Source of the DNA: Lactiplantibacillus mudanjiangensis
GTDB lineage: Bacteria > Bacillota > Bacilli > Lactobacillales > Lactobacillaceae
Direction: 5' to 3'
NCBI RefSeq assembly: GCF_005405385.1
Contig: NZ_BJDY01000003.1
Span: 62,001 to 126,000, forward strand
Length of the DNA: 64,000 nucleotides
Of the stretch, positions 8,821-16,794 are shown one piece after another (positions within the stretch are counted from its first letter, which is position 1; the number at the start of each line of letters is the position of its first letter). The notes beneath the pieces were generated by a model. The model was not told the origin of the DNA, did no database searches, and saw only the letters and a program-made list of their open reading frames with translations. The position numbers were made by a program, and so were the translations under genes.

Positions 8821-9080
8821 GCTAAACCATTCTAGCATACGAATGAGTTAAAACCGGCTAATTACCCGTTTTTCATACTTTATAAGCTATACTAATATAG
8901 TTTTCAATGCAAGCTGATTCGACATAGTTTAACTAAAAAAACAGGATATAACAGTGACTTAACAAATAATGCTCAATAATTATCATAATTTTCAAACGCC
9001 GTTTTTAATCCCTCACGGCAGTAAATCAACTGGTTTTTCAGCCAATCTACATCAATCGACAATAGTTGATATCATCATAA
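8821..9080. other. Non-coding region between the tetR-family gene and pckA
   Basis: An AT-rich stretch without a supported gene. It must hold the promoter of the minus-strand regulator and the upstream part of the pckA control region. I see no clear RNA structure or repeat. Confidence 0.5.
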
Positions 9081-9094
9081 ATAAAGCGCTTTCA
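9081..9094 (+). promoter_or_regulatory. cre-like site upstream of pckA
   Basis: ATAAAGCGCTTTCA matches 12 of 14 positions of the CcpA consensus TGWNANCGNTNWCA and has the palindromic core AAAGCGCTTT. It lies about 20 bp upstream of a TAAAAT -10 candidate. Catabolite control of a gluconeogenic gene would make sense. Confidence 0.5.
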
Positions 9095-9149
9095 ATAACG
9101 ACTTTTGTGGTAAAATTAAACTATTCAAAGTGATAGGGAGGCAGTCAAT

Positions 9150-10799
9150 ATGAGTACACAAAATGCATATCCATTAGCCGATATCGGGCGGAATAATCCG
9201 ATTTTTTCACAAATTCGTTCTACTGTTGAAACCGCTTTTTACGCAAATAACATGACATCAATCCCAGACGTTGCCACTGCTTATAAATTAGCCGCTAAAG
9301 GTCCGGGTACCGTGAAAACGGATTTGCCAATTTATCGACCAACTGACATGGGCTTACCCGCCGATGCAACGATGCTCGTCGAGAATACTGGCAAAGTCGT
9401 TGGCCGGACCGCTCAAGCTCGTCGTATTTTAGGCGATGCTGGCGTTGATGAAGCCGATATGGCTGGTCGACTACGCGAAGCGATTTACCGGTCACAAACC
9501 GAATCCTTCATTAAGACCGATGTTGTCGTTGGACTCGACGAAGACTTCATCGTCCGAGCCCATTTAGCTATTCAAAGTAACTATGCGAATAATTTACTCT
9601 CTTACATGCTCAACTTCCAGCCCATTACACAACATTATCAAGACATGTTTGATCAATCCGTGGCGTACCCTGAAGGCGACATTTACATTTATGCTGACCC
9701 AACCTATCATGATCCTGATTATCCCGATGGATTAGCGATTTTTGATCCAAAACATAACGTCGCTGCCATTCTCGGGATGCCATATTTTGGTGAACTAAAG
9801 AAGTCAACACTAACTTTGGCTTGGTCGATTGCCCATCGCCATGGTTATGTGGCCTGCCATGGTGGTTTAAAGGCTTTCCACTTTAAGGACAAGTCCGATC
9901 AAGTCTTCGCCATGTTCGGTTTATCAGGTTCTGGCAAATCAACGTTGACCCATGCGAAACATGGTTATAAATATGATATTACGGTGTTGCATGATGACGC
10001 CTTCGTGATCAATCGACAAAATGGGAGCTCGGTTGCTTTGGAACCTTCCTATTTTGACAAAACTAATGACTATCCAATGAGTTCAACGGAACCAAAATAC
10101 TTCATGACAATTCAAAATGTGGGCGTCACTTTAGACGACCAAGGTCGAAAAGTGCTCGTCACCGAAGACCTGCGCAACGGCAACGGTCGGACTATTAAGT
10201 CCCGTTACGCGTCAACCAATCGTGTGGACAAGGAAAATGCCCCAATCAATGCAATTTTCTGGATCATGAAAGATGATAGTTTACCACCAGTGATCAAAGT
10301 GGATGACCCCGTACTCGCGGCAACTTTTGGCGCAACCTTAGCCACTAAACGGAGTTCTGCTGAAAACCTCATTGGTGACGTTGATCGTAATGCTTTGGTT
10401 ATTGAACCCTTCGCTAATCCATTCCGAGTTTACCCATTATCGGAAGATTACCATGATTTCAAAGCACTGTTTGAAGAACGCCATCTCGATTGCTACTTGT
10501 TAAATACCGGCTCATTCGGTACTCACAAAATTCCAAAGGAAATCACGCTCGGTGCCTTAGAAGCAATCGTTAACAATACCACTGAATGGGAATCTTTCGC
10601 TGGTTTGGATCATATGCAAAACTTAAAACTGGCTGATTTCCCCGTTGACTACAACGATCAAGCCTATCGCGATTTAGTGGCGACTCGATTAAATATTCGG
10701 TCAAACTTTATTGATCATTATCAACATACCCACAATGATCGATTACCTGATGAAACCACCAAAGCTTTACTGAAATTACAACAAGAATTAACAAAATAG
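9150..10799 (+). CDS. pckA: Phosphoenolpyruvate carboxykinase (ATP)
   Basis: 549 residues. It catalyses oxaloacetate plus ATP to phosphoenolpyruvate, CO2 and ADP, the first committed gluconeogenic step. The P-loop is GLSGSGKST at residues 257-265 (Lys263). The YADPTYHDPDYPDG segment and the metal-binding TVLHDDAFVI segment also fit the ATP-type enzyme. A strong GGGAGG site lies 9-10 bases before the ATG. It is a single gene preceded by a cre-like site. Few lactobacilli carry pckA; its presence agrees with the L. plantarum group. Confidence 0.96.
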   Translation: MSTQNAYPLADIGRNNPIFSQIRSTVETAFYANNMTSIPDVATAYKLAAKGPGTVKTDLPIYRPTDMGLPADATMLVENTGKVVGRTAQARRILGDAGVDEADMAGRLREAIYRSQTESFIKTDVVVGLDEDFIVRAHLAIQSNYANNLLSYMLNFQPITQHYQDMFDQSVAYPEGDIYIYADPTYHDPDYPDGLAIFDPKHNVAAILGMPYFGELKKSTLTLAWSIAHRHGYVACHGGLKAFHFKDKSDQVFAMFGLSGSGKSTLTHAKHGYKYDITVLHDDAFVINRQNGSSVALEPSYFDKTNDYPMSSTEPKYFMTIQNVGVTLDDQGRKVLVTEDLRNGNGRTIKSRYASTNRVDKENAPINAIFWIMKDDSLPPVIKVDDPVLAATFGATLATKRSSAENLIGDVDRNALVIEPFANPFRVYPLSEDYHDFKALFEERHLDCYLLNTGSFGTHKIPKEITLGALEAIVNNTTEWESFAGLDHMQNLKLADFPVDYNDQAYRDLVATRLNIRSNFIDHYQHTHNDRLPDETTKALLKLQQELTK

Positions 10800-10905
10800 G
10801 AAGTTGCCATTCATTCCAGCCCCGTTTTTTATGAATTAAGGTTATAATGAAGTTATCAGTTACAAGCACTGAACTTTTACGAATCTAATAATCGGGGTGA
10901 GGAGC

Positions 10906-11097
10906 ATGGAACTACCATTAAGTCAGTTGTCCGAAAAAATCATTGCTTTTGAACGGGAACACCATTTAACCGACAATGATTTGGCCTTTGGCAGTCAACT
11001 ATCAGTTGAACGCATTCACAATATTAAATCTGGTGAATTAACGCCAACACAAGAAGAAGTTCAACTGTTGAAAAAATTTATGAATAGCAAAGCTTAA
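10906..11097 (+). CDS. Small helix-turn-helix-like protein
   Basis: 63 residues from the ATG at 10906, which follows GAGGAG; the GTG at 10897 overlaps that ribosome site. The segment LTDNDLAFGSQLSVERIHNIKSG (written here as adjoining parts LTDNDLAFG and SQLSVERIHNIKSG) resembles an XRE-type helix-turn-helix, followed by a short helix. No fuller match is recognised. It could be a small DNA-binding regulator. It ends just before a bidirectional terminator. Confidence 0.7.
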   Translation: MELPLSQLSEKIIAFEREHHLTDNDLAFGSQLSVERIHNIKSGELTPTQEEVQLLKKFMNSKA

Positions 11098-11104
11098 TCA
11101 CACA

Positions 11105-11132
11105 AAAAGGCCCCCAATTGGGAGCCTTTTTT
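11105..11132. terminator. Bidirectional intrinsic terminator
   Basis: AAAAAGGC pairs with GCCTTTTT and CCCA with GGG around a short loop, between convergent genes (the small HTH gene on plus, the LysM-NlpC gene on minus). Confidence 0.82.
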
Positions 11133-11143
11133 TGATCTCGATT

Positions 11144-12178
11144 TTAACGAATGTGGATCGCAAAACTTGGGGTGAAGTAGGCCGTACTCTTAACTGAGAC
11201 GGTTTCACCATAGTCAGGTGATGCAATATACTTCCCATTACCTAAGTAAATCCCAACGTGATAAGGTGCTGAATCAGAACCCCAGAAAATCAAATCGCCA
11301 ACTTGGGCTTTGCTAAATGAAATATGGGTCCCAGCAGTCGCTTGCGTATAGGTCGTGCGACCAATCGTAATGCCGGCTTTAGCATAGGCGGCTTGCGTAA
11401 AGGCAGAACAGTCCATTTCTTCATACGGCGTCCCTAAGTAAGAATAGGCCGCTGAAACAATCGCACTCGAACTAACCGTTCCAGTCGTTGCAGTTGTACT
11501 AGTTGAACTTGAACTACTAGTTGTTGAACTAGTCGCTGTTGAATTCGTGCTCGTTGAGGCACTTGAACTAGCCGTGCTAGCACTGCTTTGTGCGGTGCTA
11601 GTCGTTGAACTAGTTGCAGCGCTACTAGTTGCTTGGCTAGCAGTTGTGGTGCTTGACTGGCTAGCGGCAGTTGAACTAGCTTGACTAGTAGATTGCGTCG
11701 TTGTTTGACTCGCACTGCTACTACTTTGACTCACCGCACTGGTTGAACTTTGGCTAGCGGCACTACTGCTAGCACTCGTGGTACTTGTGGCCGCACTACT
11801 TGAGGTAGCACTGGCCGTTGACGTTGAGCTGACACTAGCAGCGCTCACACTACTTTGACTCGCCGTACTAGTCGTACTTTGACTAGCGGCACTCGTGGTT
11901 GAACTCGACTGACTCGCACTAGTGGTTGATGATGAAGTTGTCGCCGCTTTAGCGGTTGACGTGGTCGTCGTATCACCGGTTGGAATCGTAATTTTATGCC
12001 CAGCAATAATTAAGTTGGCATCGGTTAAATTATTTTCAGCAACAATTTTCTTAATTGAAACATGATACTTTTGTGAATAGTTCCAAACGGTGTCTCCCGA
12101 TTGGATGGTAAAGGTATCGGCGTTGGCCACCCCTTGGCCGGCCACTAATAGGCCTGCTAAAGCGGCCGTTCCTAACAT
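11144..12178 (-). CDS. Secreted LysM and NlpC/P60 peptidoglycan hydrolase
   Basis: 344 residues from the first ATG. A signal sequence (AALAGLLVAGQGVANA) is followed by one LysM wall-binding domain (about residues 22-67), a very long Ser/Thr/Ala-rich linker (about 70-235) and a C-terminal NlpC/P60 domain with the catalytic Cys in EEMDCSAF and His in PYHVGIYLG. It probably cuts peptide stems of peptidoglycan during growth or daughter-cell separation. The start is odd: the ATG at 12178 has no ribosome site and leaves the signal peptide without basic residues. A GGAG at 12206-12209 sits 9 bases before an in-frame ATT (12196-12194), which would add IKVKSV. Confidence 0.9.
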   Translation of the reverse strand: MLGTAALAGLLVAGQGVANADTFTIQSGDTVWNYSQKYHVSIKKIVAENNLTDANLIIAGHKITIPTGDTTTTSTAKAATTSSSTTSASQSSSTTSAASQSTTSTASQSSVSAASVSSTSTASATSSSAATSTTSASSSAASQSSTSAVSQSSSSASQTTTQSTSQASSTAASQSSTTTASQATSSAATSSTTSTAQSSASTASSSASTSTNSTATSSTTSSSSSTSTTATTGTVSSSAIVSAAYSYLGTPYEEMDCSAFTQAAYAKAGITIGRTTYTQATAGTHISFSKAQVGDLIFWGSDSAPYHVGIYLGNGKYIASPDYGETVSVKSTAYFTPSFAIHIR

Positions 12179-12335
12179 AACTGATTTTACTTTAATGATG
12201 ATTCACTCCAAAACAAGAGAGTCACGCATATGTACTTCAAGCCACCTTCTATCCTACTCAGCTTGTGTTACATCGGCGTACCAGTTAAATAACAATATGT
12301 TACAAAAGATTAACAGTATGATGGAGTTCTCGATA

Positions 12336-12376
12336 AAAAAAGAGTCTGACGCCTTTAGTCAAACTCCACTTTTGCT
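12336..12376 (-). terminator. Probable intrinsic terminator of the downstream minus-strand gene at 12382
   Basis: The imperfect stem AGTcTGAC / GTCAaACT, with an A run on its left (T run on the minus strand), lies just past the stop of the hypothetical gene at 12382. Confidence 0.55.
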
Positions 12377-12381
12377 ATCGA

Positions 12382-12726
12382 TTAATCAGTCGCCTGGTCA
12401 GCGTGATGACGGCGAACCCGTGGTAGCCCTAGTAGCCAACGAATATCATTTCCGGTAAAATTCAATTTTAAAACATCTGCTTCGGTTGCCCGTTGATACA
12501 TTGATGCAATCACTTGGTCACCTAAGTCGATGACACGGGTGGCAATTGCAGGTTCAAATAAATATTGACGGGTCGCATCCACAACCGTGGTGACCATAAA
12601 AATCTTAGTCGCTTGATCAAAAATATCGGTCTTCGTTTGTGCTAATTGGTCAGTTTTAAACTGAGTGTAAGCTTGATCAAGGACTTGCGTTGCTTGTTGC
12701 GTCAATCGTGTTGGTTCGGTCATCAT
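12382..12726 (-). CDS. Conserved hypothetical protein
   Basis: 114 residues, soluble, with no signal peptide or membrane segment. The first 60 residues look helical and rich in Gln and Thr, and the C-terminal tail is rich in His and Arg. I do not recognise a family. AAAGGGGGC precedes two adjacent ATG codons; either could be used. It is divergent from the next hypothetical gene. Confidence 0.6.
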   Translation of the reverse strand: MMTEPTRLTQQATQVLDQAYTQFKTDQLAQTKTDIFDQATKIFMVTTVVDATRQYLFEPAIATRVIDLGDQVIASMYQRATEADVLKLNFTGNDIRWLLGLPRVRRHHADQATD

Positions 12727-12843
12727 GAAGCCCCCTTTTTAGATTATCCTTATTTTAACGGGCCCGACTTCGTTTGGCTATTCTCAACCCTTTATTTCAC
12801 GGATTAATTTGCTATACTGAGTTAAGTTAGGGAGGAAAATGAA

Positions 12844-13215
12844 TTGACCAACGAAAATGATCGCTATTATCAACCAACCGACATCAAAGATGCCTTACAA
12901 ACGATTCAAAAACTATTTAATTCTTATACCGATGCGCCCTTAACCCCAGAATTAATGGCTTATCATCAAAAGCTCAGTCAACAACTTCAAACCAACTTAT
13001 TGCCCTTAGCCAAACAACAAAAAAATCAGCTGCGTGTCGACCAAATTAACAGCATGGTCACGGTCATGCAAGATTGGTTAAAGTTGCGGTTAAATGGCCA
13101 AGTATTTAACGGTAAGATGCAACACTTTAAATTTGTCAGCAACTCGAAAACGACCTTTAAGCGTCGTGTGCACAAAATCAAAGGTAGCCAGAATCACCGT
13201 TCTAGCCGCCATTAA
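12844..13215 (+). CDS. Hypothetical basic protein
   Basis: 123 residues starting at TTG (12844). GGGAGG lies 8 bases upstream, while the ATG between them is in another frame and meets a stop at once. The N-terminal two-thirds is helical. The last 35 residues are strongly basic and end in a Lys/Arg/His/Ser tail (SSRH), which could bind nucleic acid, but no family is recognised. It is a single gene, followed by the tRNA-Ala gene. Confidence 0.6.
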   Translation: MTNENDRYYQPTDIKDALQTIQKLFNSYTDAPLTPELMAYHQKLSQQLQTNLLPLAKQQKNQLRVDQINSMVTVMQDWLKLRLNGQVFNGKMQHFKFVSNSKTTFKRRVHKIKGSQNHRSSRH

Positions 13216-13230
13216 GTTATTTGGGAACGC

Positions 13231-13258
13231 TTGCTAAAACTTAAATTTGTTGTATACT
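13231..13258 (+). promoter_or_regulatory. Promoter of tRNA-Ala
   Basis: TTGCTA (-35) and TATACT (-10) with a 16-bp spacer, ending 12 bp before the mature tRNA. Confidence 0.7.
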
Positions 13259-13270
13259 GAAATAGTACTC

Positions 13271-13343
13271 GGGCCCTTAGCTCAGTTGGGAGAGCGCCTG
13301 CTTCGCATGTAGGAGGTCGTCGGTTCAAATCCGGTAGGGTCCA
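13271..13343 (+). tRNA. tRNA-Ala (anticodon CGC)
   Basis: A 73-nt cloverleaf. The acceptor strand GGGCCCT pairs with AGGGTCC, the D arm is GCTCAGTTGGGAGAGC, the anticodon stem CCTGC/GTAGG encloses loop TTCGCAT with anticodon CGC (codon GCG), and the T loop is TTCAAAT. The 3' CCA is not encoded: the bases after the discriminator A are TCA. It stands alone, with its own promoter and terminator. Confidence 0.93.
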
Positions 13344-13346
13344 TCA

Positions 13347-13386
13347 AAAAAAGTCATTGTCCGTAAAAAACGGCGATGACTTTTTA
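13347..13386 (+). terminator. Intrinsic terminator of tRNA-Ala
   Basis: AAAAAGTCAT pairs with ATGACTTTTT, with an inner CCGT/ACGG stem, directly after the tRNA. Confidence 0.85.
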
Positions 13387-13505
13387 TTTGGATCTAACTA
13401 GATTATCCAACATTTCGATTGATCTCAATAATCGTACATCTTTGTATCTTTTCGTTTCGTGCCTTAAAATTATATTGAAAGTGATACTGTAGTCTGTACT
13501 AAAAG

Positions 13506-13550
13506 TTATCCACAGGATATTCATTAAAACTGGTCGATTTCGACCAGTTT
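13506..13550 (+). promoter_or_regulatory. Leader region of the KilA-N gene: hairpin and isolated DnaA-box match
   Basis: A perfect 10-bp inverted repeat (AAACTGGTCG, 13527-13536, with CGACCAGTTT, 13541-13550) ends 5 bp before the AAAAGGA ribosome site, so it could be an operator or an mRNA hairpin affecting translation. TTATCCACA at 13506-13514 matches the DnaA box consensus exactly, but one copy can occur by chance. Confidence 0.45.
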
Positions 13551-13569
13551 AGAAAAGGACGTGTTTTCA

Positions 13570-14424
13570 ATGCCCCGAGAACATGCATCAATTGACGTTC
13601 AAGGTACTACTATTGATTTATTTAATGACGGCACCAATAATAGTGACTTTATCAGCCTTACCGGTATTGCTAAATATAAATCTTCAGATGCTCCAGCAGA
13701 TTTAATTAAAAATTGGCTTAGAAATAGAAGTACACTTGAATTCTTAGGAATTTGGGAACAAATGAATAATTCTAATTTCAATAATAAACTATTCACCCAA
13801 ATCCTCTCTGAGGCCGGAGCCAATTCATTTATTATGTCTCCCAAAAAATGGATCACACTTACACAAGCAACTGGTATTACCTCACAACCTGGACGCTACG
13901 GCGGTACTTACGCACACTCAGATATCGCTTTTGAATTTGCATCCTGGATCTCTCCTGAATTTCGACTTTACCTGATTAAGGATTATCAACAGTTGAAGCG
14001 GAGTTCCGAAAGCCATTTCAATCTTGATTGGACATTAAATCGAGCACTTTCAAAAGCAAATTATCTTCTTCATACTGATGCGATTAGAGAAACACTTATC
14101 CCACAAAAATTAACATCCCAAGAAGTAAAATTTACCTATGCTAACGAAGCTGATCGTCTCAATATTGCATTATTTGGTGTTACAGCATCTGAATGGCGTA
14201 CCGCACATCCAGACTCCAAAGGAAATATCCGTGACAACGCTACCATAGAACAACTTTTAGTTTTAACTAACCTTGAAAATCTAAATGCACAAATGATCTT
14301 AGACAAAGTTTCCAATGAAGTTAGAACAAAAAAACTCAATGATATTGCTCGGCATCAACTTCAGACGTTTATTCAAAATAAAACGACCACAGAAAACATT
14401 AGACGTATTGAAAAAAATAAATAA
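13570..14424 (+). CDS. KilA-N domain protein, probably of phage origin
   Basis: 284 residues from the ATG at 13570, which has AAAAGGA about 10 bases before it; the GTG at 13561 is too close. The N-terminal 120 residues fit a KilA-N DNA-binding domain: FISLTGIAKYK, LIKNWLRNRSTLEFLGIWEQ, and then the conserved RYGGTYAHSDIAFEFASWISPEF. The C-terminal half is helical and unrecognised. KilA-N proteins are typical of phages and mobile DNA. No integrase, phage or plasmid genes flank it. The gene is more AT-rich than its neighbours and follows a tRNA gene, which suggests acquired DNA. Confidence 0.85.
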   Translation: MPREHASIDVQGTTIDLFNDGTNNSDFISLTGIAKYKSSDAPADLIKNWLRNRSTLEFLGIWEQMNNSNFNNKLFTQILSEAGANSFIMSPKKWITLTQATGITSQPGRYGGTYAHSDIAFEFASWISPEFRLYLIKDYQQLKRSSESHFNLDWTLNRALSKANYLLHTDAIRETLIPQKLTSQEVKFTYANEADRLNIALFGVTASEWRTAHPDSKGNIRDNATIEQLLVLTNLENLNAQMILDKVSNEVRTKKLNDIARHQLQTFIQNKTTTENIRRIEKNK

Positions 14425-14504
14425 CCCCTTGCCTTTTTTACTGTGAGTACAACCAATAGCACCTTTATATTTCTGTGAATTTGAGTCATCGTCCATAAAA
14501 TGGG

Positions 14505-14566
14505 CACTAAAAATCTGTTGCCAGTAATCAAGATCGGTCTTGATTACTGGCAACAGATTTTTAGTG
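14505..14566. terminator. Perfect 29-bp inverted repeat, terminator of the lysR-family gene
   Basis: The arms at 14505-14533 and 14538-14566 are perfectly complementary around a 4-nt loop. Each outer end contains CACTAAAAA or TTTTTAGTG. The TAA stop of the minus-strand LysR gene (14561-14563) lies inside the arm. It probably ends transcription from both sides. Confidence 0.8.
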
Positions 14567-15427
14567 TTGATTTTTCTGATTGAAATAAGTCATAAATTGT
14601 TGCTGAAAGTGATTTAAAGTTTGTTTTTGGGTATAACATAAATTAATATCTGCAACAATCGTCGGTGTAATTGGCAAGACTACCAGCTCATCGTCCACCA
14701 CCAATTTTTCCATTAGCAGTGAAACACCTAGCCCCTTTTTAACAAAGTTCAAAATATTTTCAACAATCCGATCGGCATAAATCACATTAGGCGTAAATCC
14801 ATTTTCCTGACAAAGCTTGACACATAGGTCATATGGGCGTGAGTGTACTGGCTGAAAAATAAAGTCCTCTTGTGCTAGTTGTTTAATTTGAATACTCGTT
14901 TGTTGCGCTAACGGATGCTGACGTGGTAGTACCGCAACTAGATGATCTTCCATATAAGGAACTTGCGTCAAATCGGTCGTATTTTGCACATCCTTGATGA
15001 ACGCAAAATCAATTGTTTGTGCCGCCAGCATCTGTTCCAATTCTTCCGACGGCGCCGTCTTCACCTGACACCGAATATGCGTCTTAGCAATAAACCCCGT
15101 AATTAAATCCAGAATGCCATATTCATTAATGGATGGAATCCCCCCGATAACTAGCCTCTCATCCTCTGCATGCCGCCGATTGATTTCATCTGTTGCTTGT
15201 TGAGACAAGGTATTAATTTTCAACGCATATTTTAAATAAATCTCACCATAAGCCGTTAAGTTAACCTGCCGCGTTGTTCGTTCAAATAGTGTGACCCCTA
15301 ACTCTTGCTCTAAATGCATAATCCGTTTTGAAAATGATGATTGCGAGATATAACACGCTTCGGCTGCGGCTGAAAAGCTTTGATATTGTGCCAATGCTAG
15401 AAAGTTATCTAGGTATTTTAAATCCAT
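14561..15427 (-). CDS. LysR family transcriptional regulator
   Basis: 288 residues, typical LysR length. The N-terminal winged helix is clear: LDNFLALAQYQSFSAAAEAC, YISQSSFSKRIMHLEQELG and LFERTTRQVNLTAYGE. The rest is a substrate-binding-protein-like effector domain (about residues 90-285). It is divergent from the ceramidase-like/PTS/amidohydrolase cluster with 134 bp between them, the classic arrangement for a LysR regulator that activates its divergent operon in response to a pathway metabolite. The effector is unknown. Confidence 0.92.
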   Translation of the reverse strand: MDLKYLDNFLALAQYQSFSAAAEACYISQSSFSKRIMHLEQELGVTLFERTTRQVNLTAYGEIYLKYALKINTLSQQATDEINRRHAEDERLVIGGIPSINEYGILDLITGFIAKTHIRCQVKTAPSEELEQMLAAQTIDFAFIKDVQNTTDLTQVPYMEDHLVAVLPRQHPLAQQTSIQIKQLAQEDFIFQPVHSRPYDLCVKLCQENGFTPNVIYADRIVENILNFVKKGLGVSLLMEKLVVDDELVVLPITPTIVADINLCYTQKQTLNHFQQQFMTYFNQKNQH

Positions 15428-15490
15428 TTTCTTCCGCTCCTAACTCATTTATTCACGTTGGGAATAAGTATAGTCAGACTTAGAATTGCT

Positions 15491-15504
15491 TGTCAACGGT
15501 TTCA
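15491..15504 (+). promoter_or_regulatory. cre site 1 of the ceramidase-like/PTS cluster
   Basis: TGTCAACGGTTTCA matches all 14 positions of the CcpA consensus TGWNANCGNTNWCA. It overlaps a TTGTCA -35 candidate (15490-15495) and the spacer before TAATAT (15511-15516), so bound CcpA would block the promoter. Confidence 0.75.
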
Positions 15505-15523
15505 GTCACATAATATTTAATAA

Positions 15524-15537
15524 AGAAAGCGATTTCA
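15524..15537 (+). promoter_or_regulatory. cre site 2 of the ceramidase-like/PTS cluster
   Basis: AGAAAGCGATTTCA matches 13 of 14 positions of the same consensus and lies 33 bp downstream of site 1, near the expected transcription start. Confidence 0.65.
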
Positions 15538-15561
15538 GTCAAACGAAAGGCGTGTTTTATT

Positions 15562-16794
15562 TTGAATGAATCTTTAAAAGCCGGCTTTGGTAAAGCCAGT
15601 ATTGATTTTAACCAATCAGATCTACCGATTCGTGAATTTGCCGCTAAGATGGATGACCTATATGTCCGAGTTATGCTGATCCATGGTCACCAAGACTTTG
15701 CGTTAGTGTCATTCGATCTAACATCCTTAACCAATGCAGCAATTGATCAATTCAAGGCTCAGGTCATTGCCTTAACGGGGATTCCAACCGAGAACATTTG
15801 GATTACCGTTACCCATACTTTTGCCGCCCCACATTTACCTAGTCAACCGGATAAAGCCCCACAACCCTATAGGCTGATCTTTGATAAGTTAACCGCCAGC
15901 TTATCTGCTAGCTGTATCGCAGCACAACAAAACCAGCAACCCGTCCAGATCGGTTCGGCCACAGTTGATTGTTCCTTAAACGTTAATCGCAATCTATTAA
16001 CTACGGATGGCTGGTGGCTCGGTCGTAACTTTCAGGCTTACTCAAATCATCAATTACGGGTGCTCGCCTTTAAACAAGCAACTGGTCAAACACATTTAAT
16101 TGTTAATTATGATATTCAACAAAGTGTTTTAGATCACGTCACTGATGATCACAATCAACGCATGATTTCGAGTGATCTAATGGGCTATGGCCTAAAATCC
16201 TTTGAAACTAACGACCAAGTTGCCATCTTTTTACCTGGTGCTGCTGGTGATCAGCGCCCGCTATTCGTAGGTGACGCTGAGCAGCCATTTGCAGTGGCTA
16301 AAGCCTATGTCGCCGAGCAAGGGGCCATCGTAACTGAGCGATTACAGCATGCATGCCAGGCCATCGACAATTGGCAAGCTCTCACGCAACTAACCCTGGT
16401 CACTCAGGCAATCCAGGTGCCCACACAGGTTCAAGAACTAACCACTTTTGAACTTAAACCAACCCATCACTACAACTTTGAAGCGGCGGGACAGACCATG
16501 CCACTTAGCGTGACTGCGTTATGTCTCAACCAGCATCTGATTGCCGGCACACAACCGGAACTTAACAGTGCTTTTGCTAATCAATGTCGTGACGCTTTAA
16601 ACACCAACGCGACAACAATGGTGGTCACTTTAATTAATGGTGGCGCAAAATATTTACCGACAGCTTTAGATTATCAACGGATCACGTATCAGGCCATGAA
16701 CACACCACTGGCTCAAGGTGCTGATCAGTTAGTGCTCCAAACATTTGCGCAAGTTGGCGCTCAAATTCGAAAGGAGGTTGACCACTCATGTTAG
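15562..16794 (+). CDS. Neutral/alkaline ceramidase-like hydrolase, paralog 1 (one metal ligand replaced)
   Basis: 410 residues from a TTG start with AAAGG about 11 bases upstream. No signal peptide, so cytoplasmic. It is homologous to the next gene and to the N-terminal domain of neutral/alkaline ceramidases, zinc amidases that split N-acyl bonds. Matching landmarks are VTHTF (His85), the PGAAGDQRP loop and the GTQPEL segment. The second zinc-ligand motif, AVH in its paralog, reads DIQ here (Gln186), so this copy may lack a complete metal site and act as a partner subunit. It is the first gene of the cluster and overlaps the next by 7 bp. Confidence 0.72.
   Translation: MNESLKAGFGKASIDFNQSDLPIREFAAKMDDLYVRVMLIHGHQDFALVSFDLTSLTNAAIDQFKAQVIALTGIPTENIWITVTHTFAAPHLPSQPDKAPQPYRLIFDKLTASLSASCIAAQQNQQPVQIGSATVDCSLNVNRNLLTTDGWWLGRNFQAYSNHQLRVLAFKQATGQTHLIVNYDIQQSVLDHVTDDHNQRMISSDLMGYGLKSFETNDQVAIFLPGAAGDQRPLFVGDAEQPFAVAKAYVAEQGAIVTERLQHACQAIDNWQALTQLTLVTQAIQVPTQVQELTTFELKPTHHYNFEAAGQTMPLSVTALCLNQHLIAGTQPELNSAFANQCRDALNTNATTMVVTLINGGAKYLPTALDYQRITYQAMNTPLAQGADQLVLQTFAQVGAQIRKEVDHSC

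Noticed and set aside
11434-11715. Alternative frame in the Ser/Thr-rich part of the LysM-NlpC gene
   Set aside because: Low-complexity repeats leave all frames open; the secreted hydrolase frame is the real one.
13506-13514. Isolated DnaA box as a sign of an origin
   Set aside because: A single 9-bp match is expected by chance at roughly this frequency in 64 kb, and there is no cluster or AT-rich unwinding element.
13561-14424. Prophage at the KilA-N gene
   Set aside because: There is no integrase, repressor, terminase or structural gene around it; one gene does not support a prophage call.
14299-14553. Minus-strand 84-codon frame overlapping the end of the KilA-N gene
   Set aside because: It is antisense to the KilA-N coding sequence for half its length and lies across the terminator palindrome, with no ribosome site.
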